Below, one piece after another: positions 20,601 through 28,509 of a stretch of 64,000 nucleotides of DNA. Source of the stretch: Teredinibacter sp. KSP-S5-2 (GTDB lineage: Bacteria > Pseudomonadota > Gammaproteobacteria > Pseudomonadales > Cellvibrionaceae). The stretch spans positions 1 through 64,000 of the forward strand of contig NZ_CP120416.1 of the NCBI RefSeq assembly GCF_032773895.1. The letters are read 5' to 3'. The position numbers were made by a program, and so were the translations under genes. The notes beneath the pieces were generated by a model. It saw only the letters and a program-made list of their open reading frames with translations, did no database searches and had not been told where the DNA came from. Each line of letters begins with the position of its first letter. Positions within the stretch are counted from its first letter, which is position 1.

Positions 20601-21750
20601 AATTGAAACCCAACGTTTATTTGCCACCGGCATCGGTACCGACGAAAAATGGGATCTGAATTTTGAAAGTCCGGTAATTAAAGGGGATGTCACAATCTAT
20701 GCCGGTGATGTACCTACGGAAATGCGTTTGGAGTATTTACGTTTGCCCGATGAAGAGGAACCTGAGCAGGAGGGTGTGGCACCCGCAAGTGCTCTGGCTG
20801 ATGTGGATTTGAAAAAGGCCATTTCCCTGGATTTTGAAACCCAGGAGTTTTCCTTGGGGAATGAAAATTATGGTGAATGGAAGTTTAAACTTAGGCCGAC
20901 AGAAACGGGAATTATTGCTTACGATATTTATGCCAACGTCCGAAAAATGTATGTGGGTGATCTAAACGAAGGGGCAGAATTTATCTGGCTTCAGGAAGAG
21001 GGGCAAAACAGCAGCCACTTCTCCGGAAATATCAGAGCGGAAAATGTTGCCGATGTGCTCCAGGCATGGGGTATCGAAAAGGTGATGGAAAGTGAAACAG
21101 CGAATTTATTTATCGAGGCTCAATGGGCCGGTGCGCCGGATCAGGTGACCTTGGCCAGTGCTGATGGCTCAGTGGTATTGGGCATCAACAACGGGAATTT
21201 TATTCGTGGGGCTGAAGTGGGGGAAAACCCGCTGTTACGACTCATGGGGTTATTGAATTTCGATACGATTGCGCGACGCTTGAAATTAGATTTTTCTGAT
21301 TTGGCTAAGCGTGGATTTGCATTTGACTCTGTGGAAGGCAATTTAATTTTCAACGACGGGATGCTGAGTTTGCCTGATCCGATGGTGGTGAAGTCCAGTT
21401 CTTCCACCATGCAGATGGCCGGTAATATTGATCTGATTGAAGAAAAACTGGATACGGAGTTGGTCGTTACCTTGCCTGTGGCGAGTAACCTTGCTGTTGC
21501 GACAGCATTTGTAGCTGGTTTGCCTGCTGCCATCGGTGTGTATTTAGTGGGCAAGCTACTGAAAAAACAAGTTGATCGAGTATCCAGTATTAGTTATCAG
21601 GTAACAGGCGATTGGGTTGACCCGAAAATTAAAGTTAAGCGGGTATTCGACAATAGGGGAGCGCAGATAAAAGCAGAAGAATCCATGGCTGAGCGCGACG
21701 AAGCCGAACACGAATCCCTGCAAGAGACATCTAAAAACGCAGCAGAATAA
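17674..21750 (+). CDS. yhdP: YhdP-family AsmA-like envelope protein (TIGR02099)
   Basis: A very large (1358-residue) protein with one N-terminal membrane anchor (about 24-46) and a long periplasmic repeating-beta-groove region, ending in the AsmA-like C-terminal segment (VNFDTIARRLKLDFSDL-type pattern near 1190-1200). YhdP, with TamB and YdbH, is known in E. coli to move phospholipids from inner to outer membrane. The start is TTG with only a weak ribosome site. The gene follows rng after 25 bp in the usual order. Its last 20 bases overlap the end of the convergent response-regulator gene. Confidence 0.92.
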   Translation: MKKIVASVLPKVQSVPVRTVVRRFWATVFACVIAAAVTVQLGRQAFPLLNDYKDVIAHSFGKRFNVNASLGGISATWKGLRPKLELHDLAVLTPEGESVFSVGHVVVELSIIDTLSRWRLAWRDIEFYDLNVALEQRETGRWGVKGFVFEPKKNQEFLLKRPLDIFLIGRHVEVENALLNVRFKTGHQTEILVPTILLENEKDFHRIQAYAAVDTDEKALSMIVEGQGDPRDPTSFKPNGYISLKDFPLERVTAAVGGKWWQELDKQRWRDGSRLNLEAWFRGTPESGVTIRGDFATDGIPLSFPVDLALPSSVSSQFTGKWKFGEGWQVTLQQMQVAWENFSAPEGNFKLYGNAEKPFGITTDALIIEDWADLLAKLDLAGIAGQLSKSESVESDVRRVFTELTPRGRLKNVDFQVRSKDDGYFKLGAYVENGQSGVYMGVPGFEGVNGYVELTAKGGFINVESHHGFSVNLPKVFPEKLSYDRAEGQVAWQVDFAKKIARVNSGLLEVSNKDELGKGYLSLYLPFNSEIGEPTMTLSVGVEHSLTKYHRKYVPLLIPKHLYDWLGTSIGQGSVSNVGFIYDGSIDKNPSSDPTIQLVGEVHNGNLAFDENWPELKNVSGTLFLDNENLQVNIDQAVLLGNRLNDARVVLVDNPHDQGQALSIQGALVSNAGAAMELLKNSPVRDAIGSTFDSWVFDGDVSAEIQLFVPLDSNAKGLSQEVHVTFNDAHLNMVDLELQIDKINGDLTYSSVHGMTSEHLAGKVWGRDVTAHMVSPLAEKVDQAQYNDPARDIEIRFSGPVSVANVREWTERPELYFAEGETEISGVLTIPFEGSQEYSARMIMVSDLKGVELALPTPLKKNADEARPLDIDIKIFEDKESFDFLYENTMRLIVESGDNREEAVQLAMEVEPKAMEPGVFNVHGKVPGFDLEEWNEVKNKYFEYETMQAQQLGIALPDETIPVHISLDITSCSVGGIETQRLFATGIGTDEKWDLNFESPVIKGDVTIYAGDVPTEMRLEYLRLPDEEEPEQEGVAPASALADVDLKKAISLDFETQEFSLGNENYGEWKFKLRPTETGIIAYDIYANVRKMYVGDLNEGAEFIWLQEEGQNSSHFSGNIRAENVADVLQAWGIEKVMESETANLFIEAQWAGAPDQVTLASADGSVVLGINNGNFIRGAEVGENPLLRLMGLLNFDTIARRLKLDFSDLAKRGFAFDSVEGNLIFNDGMLSLPDPMVVKSSSSTMQMAGNIDLIEEKLDTELVVTLPVASNLAVATAFVAGLPAAIGVYLVGKLLKKQVDRVSSISYQVTGDWVDPKIKVKRVFDNRGAQIKAEESMAERDEAEHESLQETSKNAAE

Positions 21751-22612
21751 CTTTGCCTTTGCCGTACCCGTCCACTTCAACATCGTAACACTTGCCCTTC
21801 TTAATATTTTGATCAATCAGGGTCTTCAGCTTACCGTCAGGCTTGTTTACTAAGTGGATCGCGCGGATATCCAGTTCGACTTCCTGTCTTCTGTCGTAAA
21901 TGAGAGTGCTGATCAGACTGATAAGTGATTTGCACATATCAAAGATGGACTTGGGAATAAAGTGATTATCAATAGCGACCTGGGCTTCCTTGGCCGGGAA
22001 ATCTTTCATTGACGCGCCAATACTGCATGCCGCTGAAGCATCCAAAATAATTGCGCCTAATGTACGTCCTGTCTCCGGGTTATCGTACAAACCGGCCATA
22101 AAAGGATGGTTATTGTAGTCGATGTCCAGAGAGTCTGATTGATTAATCAGAATTTTATGTCGGCTAAAGCTATTCATCGCCCTGGAGATATTTTGTGGGT
22201 TGGGTAGTATCAGGTCGTGATGGTCCTGAGAGTTTTCTTTAATTGTGGATTGATGTAACGCATCCTCAACGGCATCGTGTAATGTTTCGGCATTGAATGG
22301 TTTGGATACGATAAACAGTGCGCCTGCCTCTTTCGCTTCCTGAACTCTCTCCCTTGATCGCTCTGTTGTAACCAGTCCAACCTTCGCTTTAATTCCGTCA
22401 TCACGTATTTTTTTTAGGAGTTCTATCCCCGTCATTTCCGGCATATGCCAGTCGGAAAGTACGATATCGGGTTTCCATTCAGTGATAATCTCCAAGGCTT
22501 CCTGACCATTGTAGGCGTATTGAAACTCATGGTCGGTGTAACCGGCTGCTACCAGTGTTCTCCTGACAATGGTTTGCATCGCTTTACTGTCATCGACGAT
22601 TAAAAATCTCAC
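21731..22612 (-). CDS. Response regulator with receiver domain and uncharacterised C-terminal domain
   Basis: A 293-residue protein when started at the GTG at 22612, which sits right before the conserved VRFLIVDDSKA and has an AAGG site about 9 bases upstream. A TTG at 22657 would add 15 residues but has no ribosome site. The CheY-like receiver domain (about 1-125) has D54 as phosphoacceptor and a conserved KPF. The C-terminal half (about 150-293) is not a DNA-binding, GGDEF or EAL domain. It ends in a glycine-rich GYGKGKVILLRF strand, and I do not recognise it. A CheC/CheX- or PilZ-like fold is possible but unproven. The gene is divergent from the coiled-coil/globin pair. Confidence 0.82.
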   Translation of the reverse strand: MRFLIVDDSKAMQTIVRRTLVAAGYTDHEFQYAYNGQEALEIITEWKPDIVLSDWHMPEMTGIELLKKIRDDGIKAKVGLVTTERSRERVQEAKEAGALFIVSKPFNAETLHDAVEDALHQSTIKENSQDHHDLILPNPQNISRAMNSFSRHKILINQSDSLDIDYNNHPFMAGLYDNPETGRTLGAIILDASAACSIGASMKDFPAKEAQVAIDNHFIPKSIFDMCKSLISLISTLIYDRRQEVELDIRAIHLVNKPDGKLKTLIDQNIKKGKCYDVEVDGYGKGKVILLRF

Positions 22613-22773
22613 GCTTTCAGCCTTATGTAAGTTCCGGTTATCAGGGGTAAGAAGCAAGAATCTTGCTTATTCACTATAGTTAATTTACAACGGAGAAGTA
22701 TGCTTTATTAGTCCGATTTAATGTAGAAAACGGTGTCGTTTGTTGTGTTGCGCGCCATAGATTGGGAATTGCC

Positions 22774-24267
22774 ATGCAGGTCTCGTTTACTCAGCTCGTC
22801 ATTGCCGGTGAAATTATTCTTACCATTATTGTGGCTCTGATGGTTGCTGCGCTCGCGTTTTGGAAAAAAAGTCGTAAACAGGAAGAACTTATTGATAGTT
22901 TGCAGCAGTTGTTACAGAAGGAGTTGGTTAAACAAATCGAGTTAAAGGCAAAGTTGCAGGCTCGTCATGCCGAACATAAGCCAGTTGAGGTGTTGCCTCA
23001 CGATGATACGGATTACAACAGTATTATTCGGGAACAGAAGGAAAAACTGGAAAGCTATGAAAAGCGGTTGGAAAACCTTGAGAAGTTCAAGCATTTGTTT
23101 TTTGCTGCTGAAGAACGGATTATTAAATATGCCCTGCCTGCACAAGAAGAATTAGAGCATCTTATTGCTGAGCTGAGTTCACCTGACGCAGATGAATTTA
23201 CTGTAGCAAAATCGGAGGATATGGCCCGTGAAGCTCTGGGGTTATTGGTTACCTTAAACTCTGGCACGGACACTGCTCTGTCGAGAGAAGGAAGTTCTAA
23301 TGCCGCTAATCGAACGCCTATTGCCGATATGTTCCACCAGCAAAAAGAAGTCTTGGTGAATATTGATGTGTCTGGAGAAACGGCAAATGTTGATCGAAAT
23401 ATTATCGAGTATCTGCAAAGGTTGCAGCGTGATACTGAAAGTCATGTGAAGGTTTTGGAAGTTGAGCTGGCGGAGGCAAAAAGTCAGGCTGCCTACGCCG
23501 ATATCCATAAAAATCGTTCGAAGAATCTGAAGTCTCGCATTCGGGTATTGGAAGGGAAGGAGAAACAAAACGAGGAAACAATTTATAAGCAGCAGAAGAT
23601 GATTAGCCGTTTGGAAAATCGTCAGATGTCGACTTCGGATATGAGTGAGCGCATCGCCGAGCGGATGGAGACCGTGGAGTCCATGCATAAAACGATTCTG
23701 GAAAAGGAACGACTGTTACAGAAAGCAAGGCAGGAATACGTTAACCTTGAGAAAGAATATGAAAGCTTGTTCCACAATTATGAAAGCTTAATAAATAAAA
23801 ATGGTAATGGTGGTTCATTAGAAGATATTGAGCGGTCAATTGTTGATCCTATACCCGATCAACTGAATGATGTTGATGCTCTCAAGAAAGAACTGTATGA
23901 GAAAAAGCGGGAGCTGGATAGGAAAAACTCCGAATGCAAGCTGTTGGAAGAAAGCTATCTGGAGTTGTCGAAGAGTAATGATGAGTTGCAGAGTATGCTG
24001 GAAGAGCTCAAACGTACAAAAGTCGAATACCAGATGTTGGAAGAACAATTGTCGAAAATGACCGAAACAGGTAATGCACCACAGGATACGGTTGCATTGA
24101 AGAAGTTGAGCAAGCAATATAACGAACTTGAAGCAAGCTATTTCAAAACCACCAAAGAACTGGAAGAATTAAAATTGAAAGAACACGAGTTTTTACGTAT
24201 GCAAAGAGAGTTTTCTGTGTTGGAACAGCAGTTGATCAATGTTTATGAACAGCGTTATTCCAACTAG
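22774..24267 (+). CDS. Membrane-anchored long coiled-coil protein, function unknown
   Basis: A 497-residue protein from ATG 22774 (a TTG 12 bases earlier is the alternative). One N-terminal transmembrane segment (about 7-28, ending in FWKKSRK) is followed by almost uninterrupted heptad-rich, Glu/Lys/Leu-rich sequence from about 30 to 497, broken by less regular regions near 130-190 and 340-360. It should be an inner-membrane protein with a large cytoplasmic coiled coil, a scaffold-like design. I do not recognise a named family. It is followed after 13 bp by a globin gene, so the two are very probably one operon. Confidence 0.8.
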   Translation: MQVSFTQLVIAGEIILTIIVALMVAALAFWKKSRKQEELIDSLQQLLQKELVKQIELKAKLQARHAEHKPVEVLPHDDTDYNSIIREQKEKLESYEKRLENLEKFKHLFFAAEERIIKYALPAQEELEHLIAELSSPDADEFTVAKSEDMAREALGLLVTLNSGTDTALSREGSSNAANRTPIADMFHQQKEVLVNIDVSGETANVDRNIIEYLQRLQRDTESHVKVLEVELAEAKSQAAYADIHKNRSKNLKSRIRVLEGKEKQNEETIYKQQKMISRLENRQMSTSDMSERIAERMETVESMHKTILEKERLLQKARQEYVNLEKEYESLFHNYESLINKNGNGGSLEDIERSIVDPIPDQLNDVDALKKELYEKKRELDRKNSECKLLEESYLELSKSNDELQSMLEELKRTKVEYQMLEEQLSKMTETGNAPQDTVALKKLSKQYNELEASYFKTTKELEELKLKEHEFLRMQREFSVLEQQLINVYEQRYSN

Positions 24268-24280
24268 AAGGTAGGTTGTT

Positions 24281-24730
24281 ATGCGCGAAAATGTGATTGA
24301 TTTCAGTGAGGTTTTTAACGATAGTTTCGACACTATTCGTTTGAACTCGGCGACTTTTTATGATCGTTTTTATCAGGTTTTTCGTGAGGCTTCACCTGAT
24401 ATTGACCGAGTGTTTAATGGCGTGGATATTGAAAAACAAAAAGATATGCTGCACATTGCGATTATGCATTTGGTGCAGTTTTTTGTGTCCAAAGAAGCGG
24501 ATTCATACCTCTTAAAAGTGGCTTACCATCATAAAAAAATCTATCAGGTTAGCGATGAAATGTATGACCTTTTTTTCGATAGCCTGATGCAAACGCTTTC
24601 CGAGTTTTATCCGAAATATGGCCCTACCTGTCGGGTTGCATGGAAAATAACCCTGGCTCCAGGGTTAGAGCTGATGAAAAATATCGCGGATATTTACGAT
24701 CAGAATATCTTGGGTGACTCTATCCCTTAG
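24281..24730 (+). CDS. Single-domain globin-like protein
   Basis: A 149-residue, all-helical protein with globin hallmarks: a Phe in the CD region (RVFNGVD), a His in the F helix (VAYHHKK, the proximal haem ligand position) and a Trp-containing H-helix sequence (AWKITLAPGLELM) like bacterial haemoglobins. Such proteins bind haem and sense or detoxify O2 or NO, though some relatives are haem-free stress sensors. It pairs with the upstream coiled-coil membrane gene and its stop overlaps the convergent darP stop by 4 bases. Function beyond the fold is not known. Confidence 0.78.
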   Translation: MRENVIDFSEVFNDSFDTIRLNSATFYDRFYQVFREASPDIDRVFNGVDIEKQKDMLHIAIMHLVQFFVSKEADSYLLKVAYHHKKIYQVSDEMYDLFFDSLMQTLSEFYPKYGPTCRVAWKITLAPGLELMKNIADIYDQNILGDSIP

Positions 24731-25248
24731 TGGTTTACACTCAGTGTTTCCCGGATGAGTTTAAACAGTTTACGTTTGGCTGCCGGTGCTTTTTGCTGAC
24801 TGGTTTCTTTCTGTACCTGTCGGATCAGTTGCCGTAATTGTTGAATATCGGCATGTGGGTATTCCTGAATAAAGTTCTGTAGCGCCTGATTGTCACCGTC
24901 TGCTAGCCTGTCCCGCCATTTTTCAATCAGGTGAAGTTGACGTGCAGCCTGGTGTTGAGCCTCTTGAATTTCGTCATATGCTTCACGTATTGCATCGCCA
25001 TCAGCTTTGCGCATGAGCTTGCCAATAAACTGCATGTGGCGTTTCTTCGCGCTCCGCTGAGTGATCTTTGGCGCTTCGGTAATGGCGTTGTATAGCTCTT
25101 CGGTTAATGGCAGCCGACTAATCTGTTCCAGGGTGAGTTCGGTGAGTTTAACGCCGAGCTCCTGCAATTCATGCATTTCCTTTTTGATCTGGGTTTTACT
25201 TGGGCCGTCAAATTCGTCTTCGTCAAAGGTATCGTAAATATCGTGCAT
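24727..25248 (-). CDS. darP: Ribosome biogenesis factor DarP (YjgA, DUF615)
   Basis: A 173-residue, highly charged helical protein. The N-terminal acidic tail, the PSKTQIKKEMHELQELG segment and KITQRSAKKRHMQFIGKLMR are diagnostic of the YjgA/DUF615 family. DarP promotes late 50S subunit assembly, including formation of the peptidyl transferase centre. It lies 17 bp downstream of mgtE on the same strand, so they may be co-transcribed. Confidence 0.92.
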   Translation of the reverse strand: MHDIYDTFDEDEFDGPSKTQIKKEMHELQELGVKLTELTLEQISRLPLTEELYNAITEAPKITQRSAKKRHMQFIGKLMRKADGDAIREAYDEIQEAQHQAARQLHLIEKWRDRLADGDNQALQNFIQEYPHADIQQLRQLIRQVQKETSQQKAPAAKRKLFKLIRETLSVNH

Positions 25249-25265
25249 ATCGAGGTAAAAATAAT

Positions 25266-26630
25266 TTAAGCGTAAAAGTAAGTTGCCAACCCAAGGAAGG
25301 CAAAGAAGCCGACAATATCTGTCAGGGTCGTCAGCGTCACCCCACCTGCCAGAGCCGGATCAATTTTAAGTGCCTTAAGCGCAATGGGAAGCAAGGCCCC
25401 AGCGCATGCAGCCGTCGCCAAATTAATAATCATGGCCACACCAATAATGATGGCAATGATAGGGTCATTAAACCAGAGTGCAGCGACCACGCCCATGATT
25501 AGCGCCCATAGGCAGCCATTTAATAAGCCAACATAAAGCTCACGATTTAATAGCCATCGCATATTCTGCGAACTGATATGGCCCACCGCTAAACCGCGGA
25601 TAACGACGGTGAGTGTTTGTGAGCCGGCTACACCTCCCATGCTCGCGACAATGGGCATTAATACGGCGAGGGCGACGACTTTATCAATGGTGCCCTGAAA
25701 AATATTGATCACCGATGAGGCGAGAATGGCTGTGAGTAAGTTGATTCCCAGCCAAATGGCGCGCCTGGGGATGGTTTTTGCGACGGGAGCGAAGGTATCT
25801 TCTTCTTCGTCCAAACCTGCCAGACTCATTAGAGAGTGATCAGCATCTTCCCGGATTACGTCCACCACGTCATCGATAGTGATACGCCCAAGGAGCTTTC
25901 CCTGGTCATCCACAACCGGAGCGGAAATCCAGTCGTGTTGTTCAAACAGAATTGCGACTTCACTATCGACCATATTTGCTGGTATGGCGTTAATGTCTGT
26001 CACCATGACTTCGCGTACGGTGGTACTGGGGTCTGAGGTCAGTAATTTACTTAACGGCAACAAACCGAGATATTCATCTTTACGGTTAACGACTATCAGA
26101 CTATCAGTGGAAGGCGGTAATTCGTTATGTCGGCGCAAGTAGCGCAGTACAACATCCAAGGTAAACCTGGGGCGTACGGTGATGGTATCGGTGTTGGTTA
26201 AGCCGCCTGCCGTTTCTTCGTCGTAGGAGAGTACTGCCTCAACGCGTTGTCGGTCTTGCTCGGTCATAGCCGACAGCACTTCTTGAATAACTTGCTCGGG
26301 CAGTTGTTGCAGAATATCTGCAATGTCATCCGTTTCCAGGCCTTCGGTTATTTCGGCAACGGCTTCAGCGTCCATGTCGCTGAGTATGTGCGACCGAAGT
26401 TCATCCGGTAATTCTTCAATGACTTCACCGGTGCTGGATTTATCGACCAACTCCCACAACAGTGTTCTGGAAGGTGGCGGTGACGATTCTATGAGACGGG
26501 CTATTTCTACCGGCTTTAGTCCATTTACCAGACGGGCAATTTGACGCAAGGTACCGCCGTCGAGCATATTGTGAATACGCTCGATATGAACCCTGGATGG
26601 GTGCTTGATTTCTTCCGCGGGGGCTTGCAT
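25266..26630 (-). CDS. mgtE: Magnesium transporter MgtE
   Basis: A 454-residue Mg2+ channel/transporter with an N-terminal superhelical Mg-sensing domain (about 30-130), two CBS domains (about 140-260) and a five-helix membrane domain (about 285-454) with the conserved PIVASMGGVAGSQ pore segment. Cytoplasmic Mg2+ bound between the N and CBS domains closes the channel in characterised members. No M-box riboswitch was recognised upstream. It is separated from ptsO by a gap with a weak terminator-like hairpin. Confidence 0.95.
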   Translation of the reverse strand: MQAPAEEIKHPSRVHIERIHNMLDGGTLRQIARLVNGLKPVEIARLIESSPPPSRTLLWELVDKSSTGEVIEELPDELRSHILSDMDAEAVAEITEGLETDDIADILQQLPEQVIQEVLSAMTEQDRQRVEAVLSYDEETAGGLTNTDTITVRPRFTLDVVLRYLRRHNELPPSTDSLIVVNRKDEYLGLLPLSKLLTSDPSTTVREVMVTDINAIPANMVDSEVAILFEQHDWISAPVVDDQGKLLGRITIDDVVDVIREDADHSLMSLAGLDEEEDTFAPVAKTIPRRAIWLGINLLTAILASSVINIFQGTIDKVVALAVLMPIVASMGGVAGSQTLTVVIRGLAVGHISSQNMRWLLNRELYVGLLNGCLWALIMGVVAALWFNDPIIAIIIGVAMIINLATAACAGALLPIALKALKIDPALAGGVTLTTLTDIVGFFAFLGLATYFYA

Positions 26631-26632
26631 TC

Positions 26633-26663
26633 AATAAAAAACTCTACTGTTTATGAGGAGTTT
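26633..26663 (-). terminator. Weak intrinsic terminator candidate after ptsO
   Basis: On the minus strand AAACTC and GAGTTT (26663-26658 and 26644-26639) can pair, followed by a run of T residues. The stem is only 6 bp and AT-rich, so it would be a weak end for the rapZ-ptsO transcript. Confidence 0.35.
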
Positions 26664-26734
26664 GACTCGCTATCAAATTTTTGCTGGAGCAGAAGATAAC
26701 GAAAGCTAAATTAGATTGCTACAGAAATATTCTT

Positions 26735-27004
26735 TTATTCTCCTTCGCCAAATTTATCGTTAATTAAATCACACAGTGCGTCCATGGCTTCCTGTTCGTC
26801 ATTTCCTTCGGTCACAAGTGTGACTTCACTGCCTTTGGTTGCAGCAAGGAGCATGAGAGAAATAATGCTTTTTACGTCTACCTGCTTATCGTTAAAAGAA
26901 ATCATCACGCGGCTTTCATAGCGGTTGGCCAAGTTGGAAAGCTTGGTTGCAGCGCGGGCGTGCAGACCGAGTTTATTGATGATTTCAATTTTTCTTTCAA
27001 GCAT
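26735..27004 (-). CDS. ptsO: Phosphocarrier protein NPr of the nitrogen PTS
   Basis: An 89-residue HPr-fold protein with active-site H15 in GLHARAA and the conserved SIISLMLLAA region around the Ser46 position. Its neighbourhood (rpoN, ptsN, rapZ) shows that it is NPr of the regulatory PTS(Ntr), which passes phosphate from EI(Ntr) to PtsN, rather than the sugar HPr. It lies 15 bp downstream of rapZ. Confidence 0.95.
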   Translation of the reverse strand: MLERKIEIINKLGLHARAATKLSNLANRYESRVMISFNDKQVDVKSIISLMLLAATKGSEVTLVTEGNDEQEAMDALCDLINDKFGEGE

Positions 27005-27019
27005 GAATTCGTTCCTGAA

Positions 27020-27892
27020 TTACTGTCCGGGGATCTGTTCTAGTTGACGATGGCGAACCTGAACATTTCCATAGTGTTGTTTCATCTGCTGGCTTAAGCG
27101 TTCACACAGGTATACGGAACGATGCATACCCCCCGTACAGCCAATCGCAATGGTTAAATAGCTGCGGTTGCTTTGTTCGAACTGAGGTGCCCACTTGTGA
27201 ATAAAATGGTATAGATCCTCTTCCATTTCCTGTACTTCTTTTTGTCTGGCGAGGAAATTTATAACTTCTTCCTCCAGTCCCGATTTGGATCTGAGTTCTG
27301 GGCTCCAGTACGGATTTGGTAAACAGCGTACATCGAAGACAAAATCGGCATCGACTGGGACGCCATATTTAAAGCCAAAGGAGGTAAACATAATTGCCGT
27401 TCCCGAAGAAGATTCCCCGACAACCAAACGCTTAATGGTTCCACGTAGTTCATGGATACTCATACGCGTGGTGTCGATGGTAAAACTTGCAGAATTGGCA
27501 ATAGGAGCAAGGATCTGCTTTTCTTTGGCAATGGCCTCATTGAGACCAATGTTATCGTCTGACAGAGGGTGTTTACGGCGGGTTTCGCTAAAACGTTTTA
27601 AGAGTACTTCCCTTGAAGTATCCAGATAAACAACGTCGCCACTAGTTCCCGGGTGTGTTAGGGAACGGATAATATCCGGTACCTTACTTAAATCACTATG
27701 GAAATTACGGGCATCAATGCCAACGGCAATTTTCTGTTCGCTTTGCTTATTAGCGGATTGAATATGCGCGATTAAGGCGGGTAATAGATCAGCGGGAAGA
27801 TTATCTATGCAGGTGAAACCTTCGTCTTCTAGAAGGTGTAAGGCTGAGGTTTTGCCCGACCCTGATCTGCCACTGATAATAACTAAACGCAT
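27020..27892 (-). CDS. rapZ: RNase adapter protein RapZ
   Basis: A 290-residue P-loop protein (Walker A GRSGSGKT at 8-15) with the family landmarks [26 protein letters not shown] and the C-terminal [13 protein letters not shown]. In E. coli RapZ binds the small RNAs GlmY/GlmZ and guides RNase E, controlling glucosamine-6-phosphate synthase and so supply of cell-envelope precursors. It lies between ptsN and ptsO in the usual order. Confidence 0.95.
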   Translation of the reverse strand: MRLVIISGRSGSGKTSALHLLEDEGFTCIDNLPADLLPALIAHIQSANKQSEQKIAVGIDARNFHSDLSKVPDIIRSLTHPGTSGDVVYLDTSREVLLKRFSETRRKHPLSDDNIGLNEAIAKEKQILAPIANSASFTIDTTRMSIHELRGTIKRLVVGESSSGTAIMFTSFGFKYGVPVDADFVFDVRCLPNPYWSPELRSKSGLEEEVINFLARQKEVQEMEEDLYHFIHKWAPQFEQSNRSYLTIAIGCTGGMHRSVYLCERLSQQMKQHYGNVQVRHRQLEQIPGQ

Positions 27893-27909
27893 ATTGCCAC
27901 CTTGTTTTA

Positions 27910-28368
27910 TTAATGGCTGGTTTGTTGAGTGATGAGCTGAAATAGCTGCTCGTCGCTGGATGCTTCGCGAAGGTGTTTTACCAGTTCCGCTTTTTGCATG
28001 GCTTCGGCGACGTTTGCCAGGGTTTCCAGGTGCTCTGCTTCAGCATTTTCCGGCACCAACATGGCGAACAGTAAATCGACAGGTCGACTGTCTGCGGAAT
28101 CGAAATCGATGGGGTCGTCCAGTGTGATACAAGCTCCCAGTGTTTCGCCTCCGGTATTACAGCGGCAATGCGGAATGGCAATGCCTTCACCGATACCCGT
28201 TGAACCTAATTTTTCCCGTTCAACCAGATTGGTAAATAGTTCGTCGGCGTCTATCCCTTCGCAATACTGTGCAAAAAGGTACGAAAGCTGCTCAAGGAGC
28301 TTCTTTTTACTGGTGGAATTCCATTTGGCCCGTGTTCGATCCTGAGTGAGAATTGATTTTATTTGCAT
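27910..28368 (-). CDS. ptsN: Nitrogen regulatory PTS EIIA component PtsN
   Basis: A 152-residue EIIA(Ntr) protein. Phosphoryl acceptor His67 lies in the GIAIPHCRC motif. It regulates potassium transport, nitrogen and envelope functions through its phosphorylation state. I start it at ATG 28368 (MQIKS), which gives normal family length. An upstream in-frame ATG at 28440 would add 24 residues encoded across a terminator hairpin and is rejected. Unlike the usual order, hpf does not separate it from rpoN. Confidence 0.93.
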   Translation of the reverse strand: MQIKSILTQDRTRAKWNSTSKKKLLEQLSYLFAQYCEGIDADELFTNLVEREKLGSTGIGEGIAIPHCRCNTGGETLGACITLDDPIDFDSADSRPVDLLFAMLVPENAEAEHLETLANVAEAMQKAELVKHLREASSDEQLFQLITQQTSH

Positions 28369-28403
28369 GACTTTCGGATACTTACTTTTAAACCATTCAT
28401 AAC

Positions 28404-28437
28404 CAAAAAAACCAAAAGCATGGGTACCGCTTTTGGT
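28404..28437 (-). terminator. Intrinsic terminator between rpoN and ptsN
   Basis: On the minus strand a 9-bp perfect stem (ACCAAAAGC / GCTTTTGGT, 28437-28429 and 28419-28411) with a 9-base loop is followed by seven T residues within the next nine bases. It would end or attenuate rpoN transcripts before ptsN. A second small perfect hairpin lies at 28460-28476. Confidence 0.65.
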
Positions 28438-28509
28438 CATTTATAACCTAACTATTTTACCAGTATTTGATACTGGCTTCAGGGGTGCCAACCCTAACAT
28501 TATTGGCGT

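Noticed and set aside
28369-28440. Longer start for ptsN (ATG 28440)
   Set aside because: The extra 24 codons run over an intrinsic terminator hairpin and its U-tract. The start at 28368 gives the normal protein.
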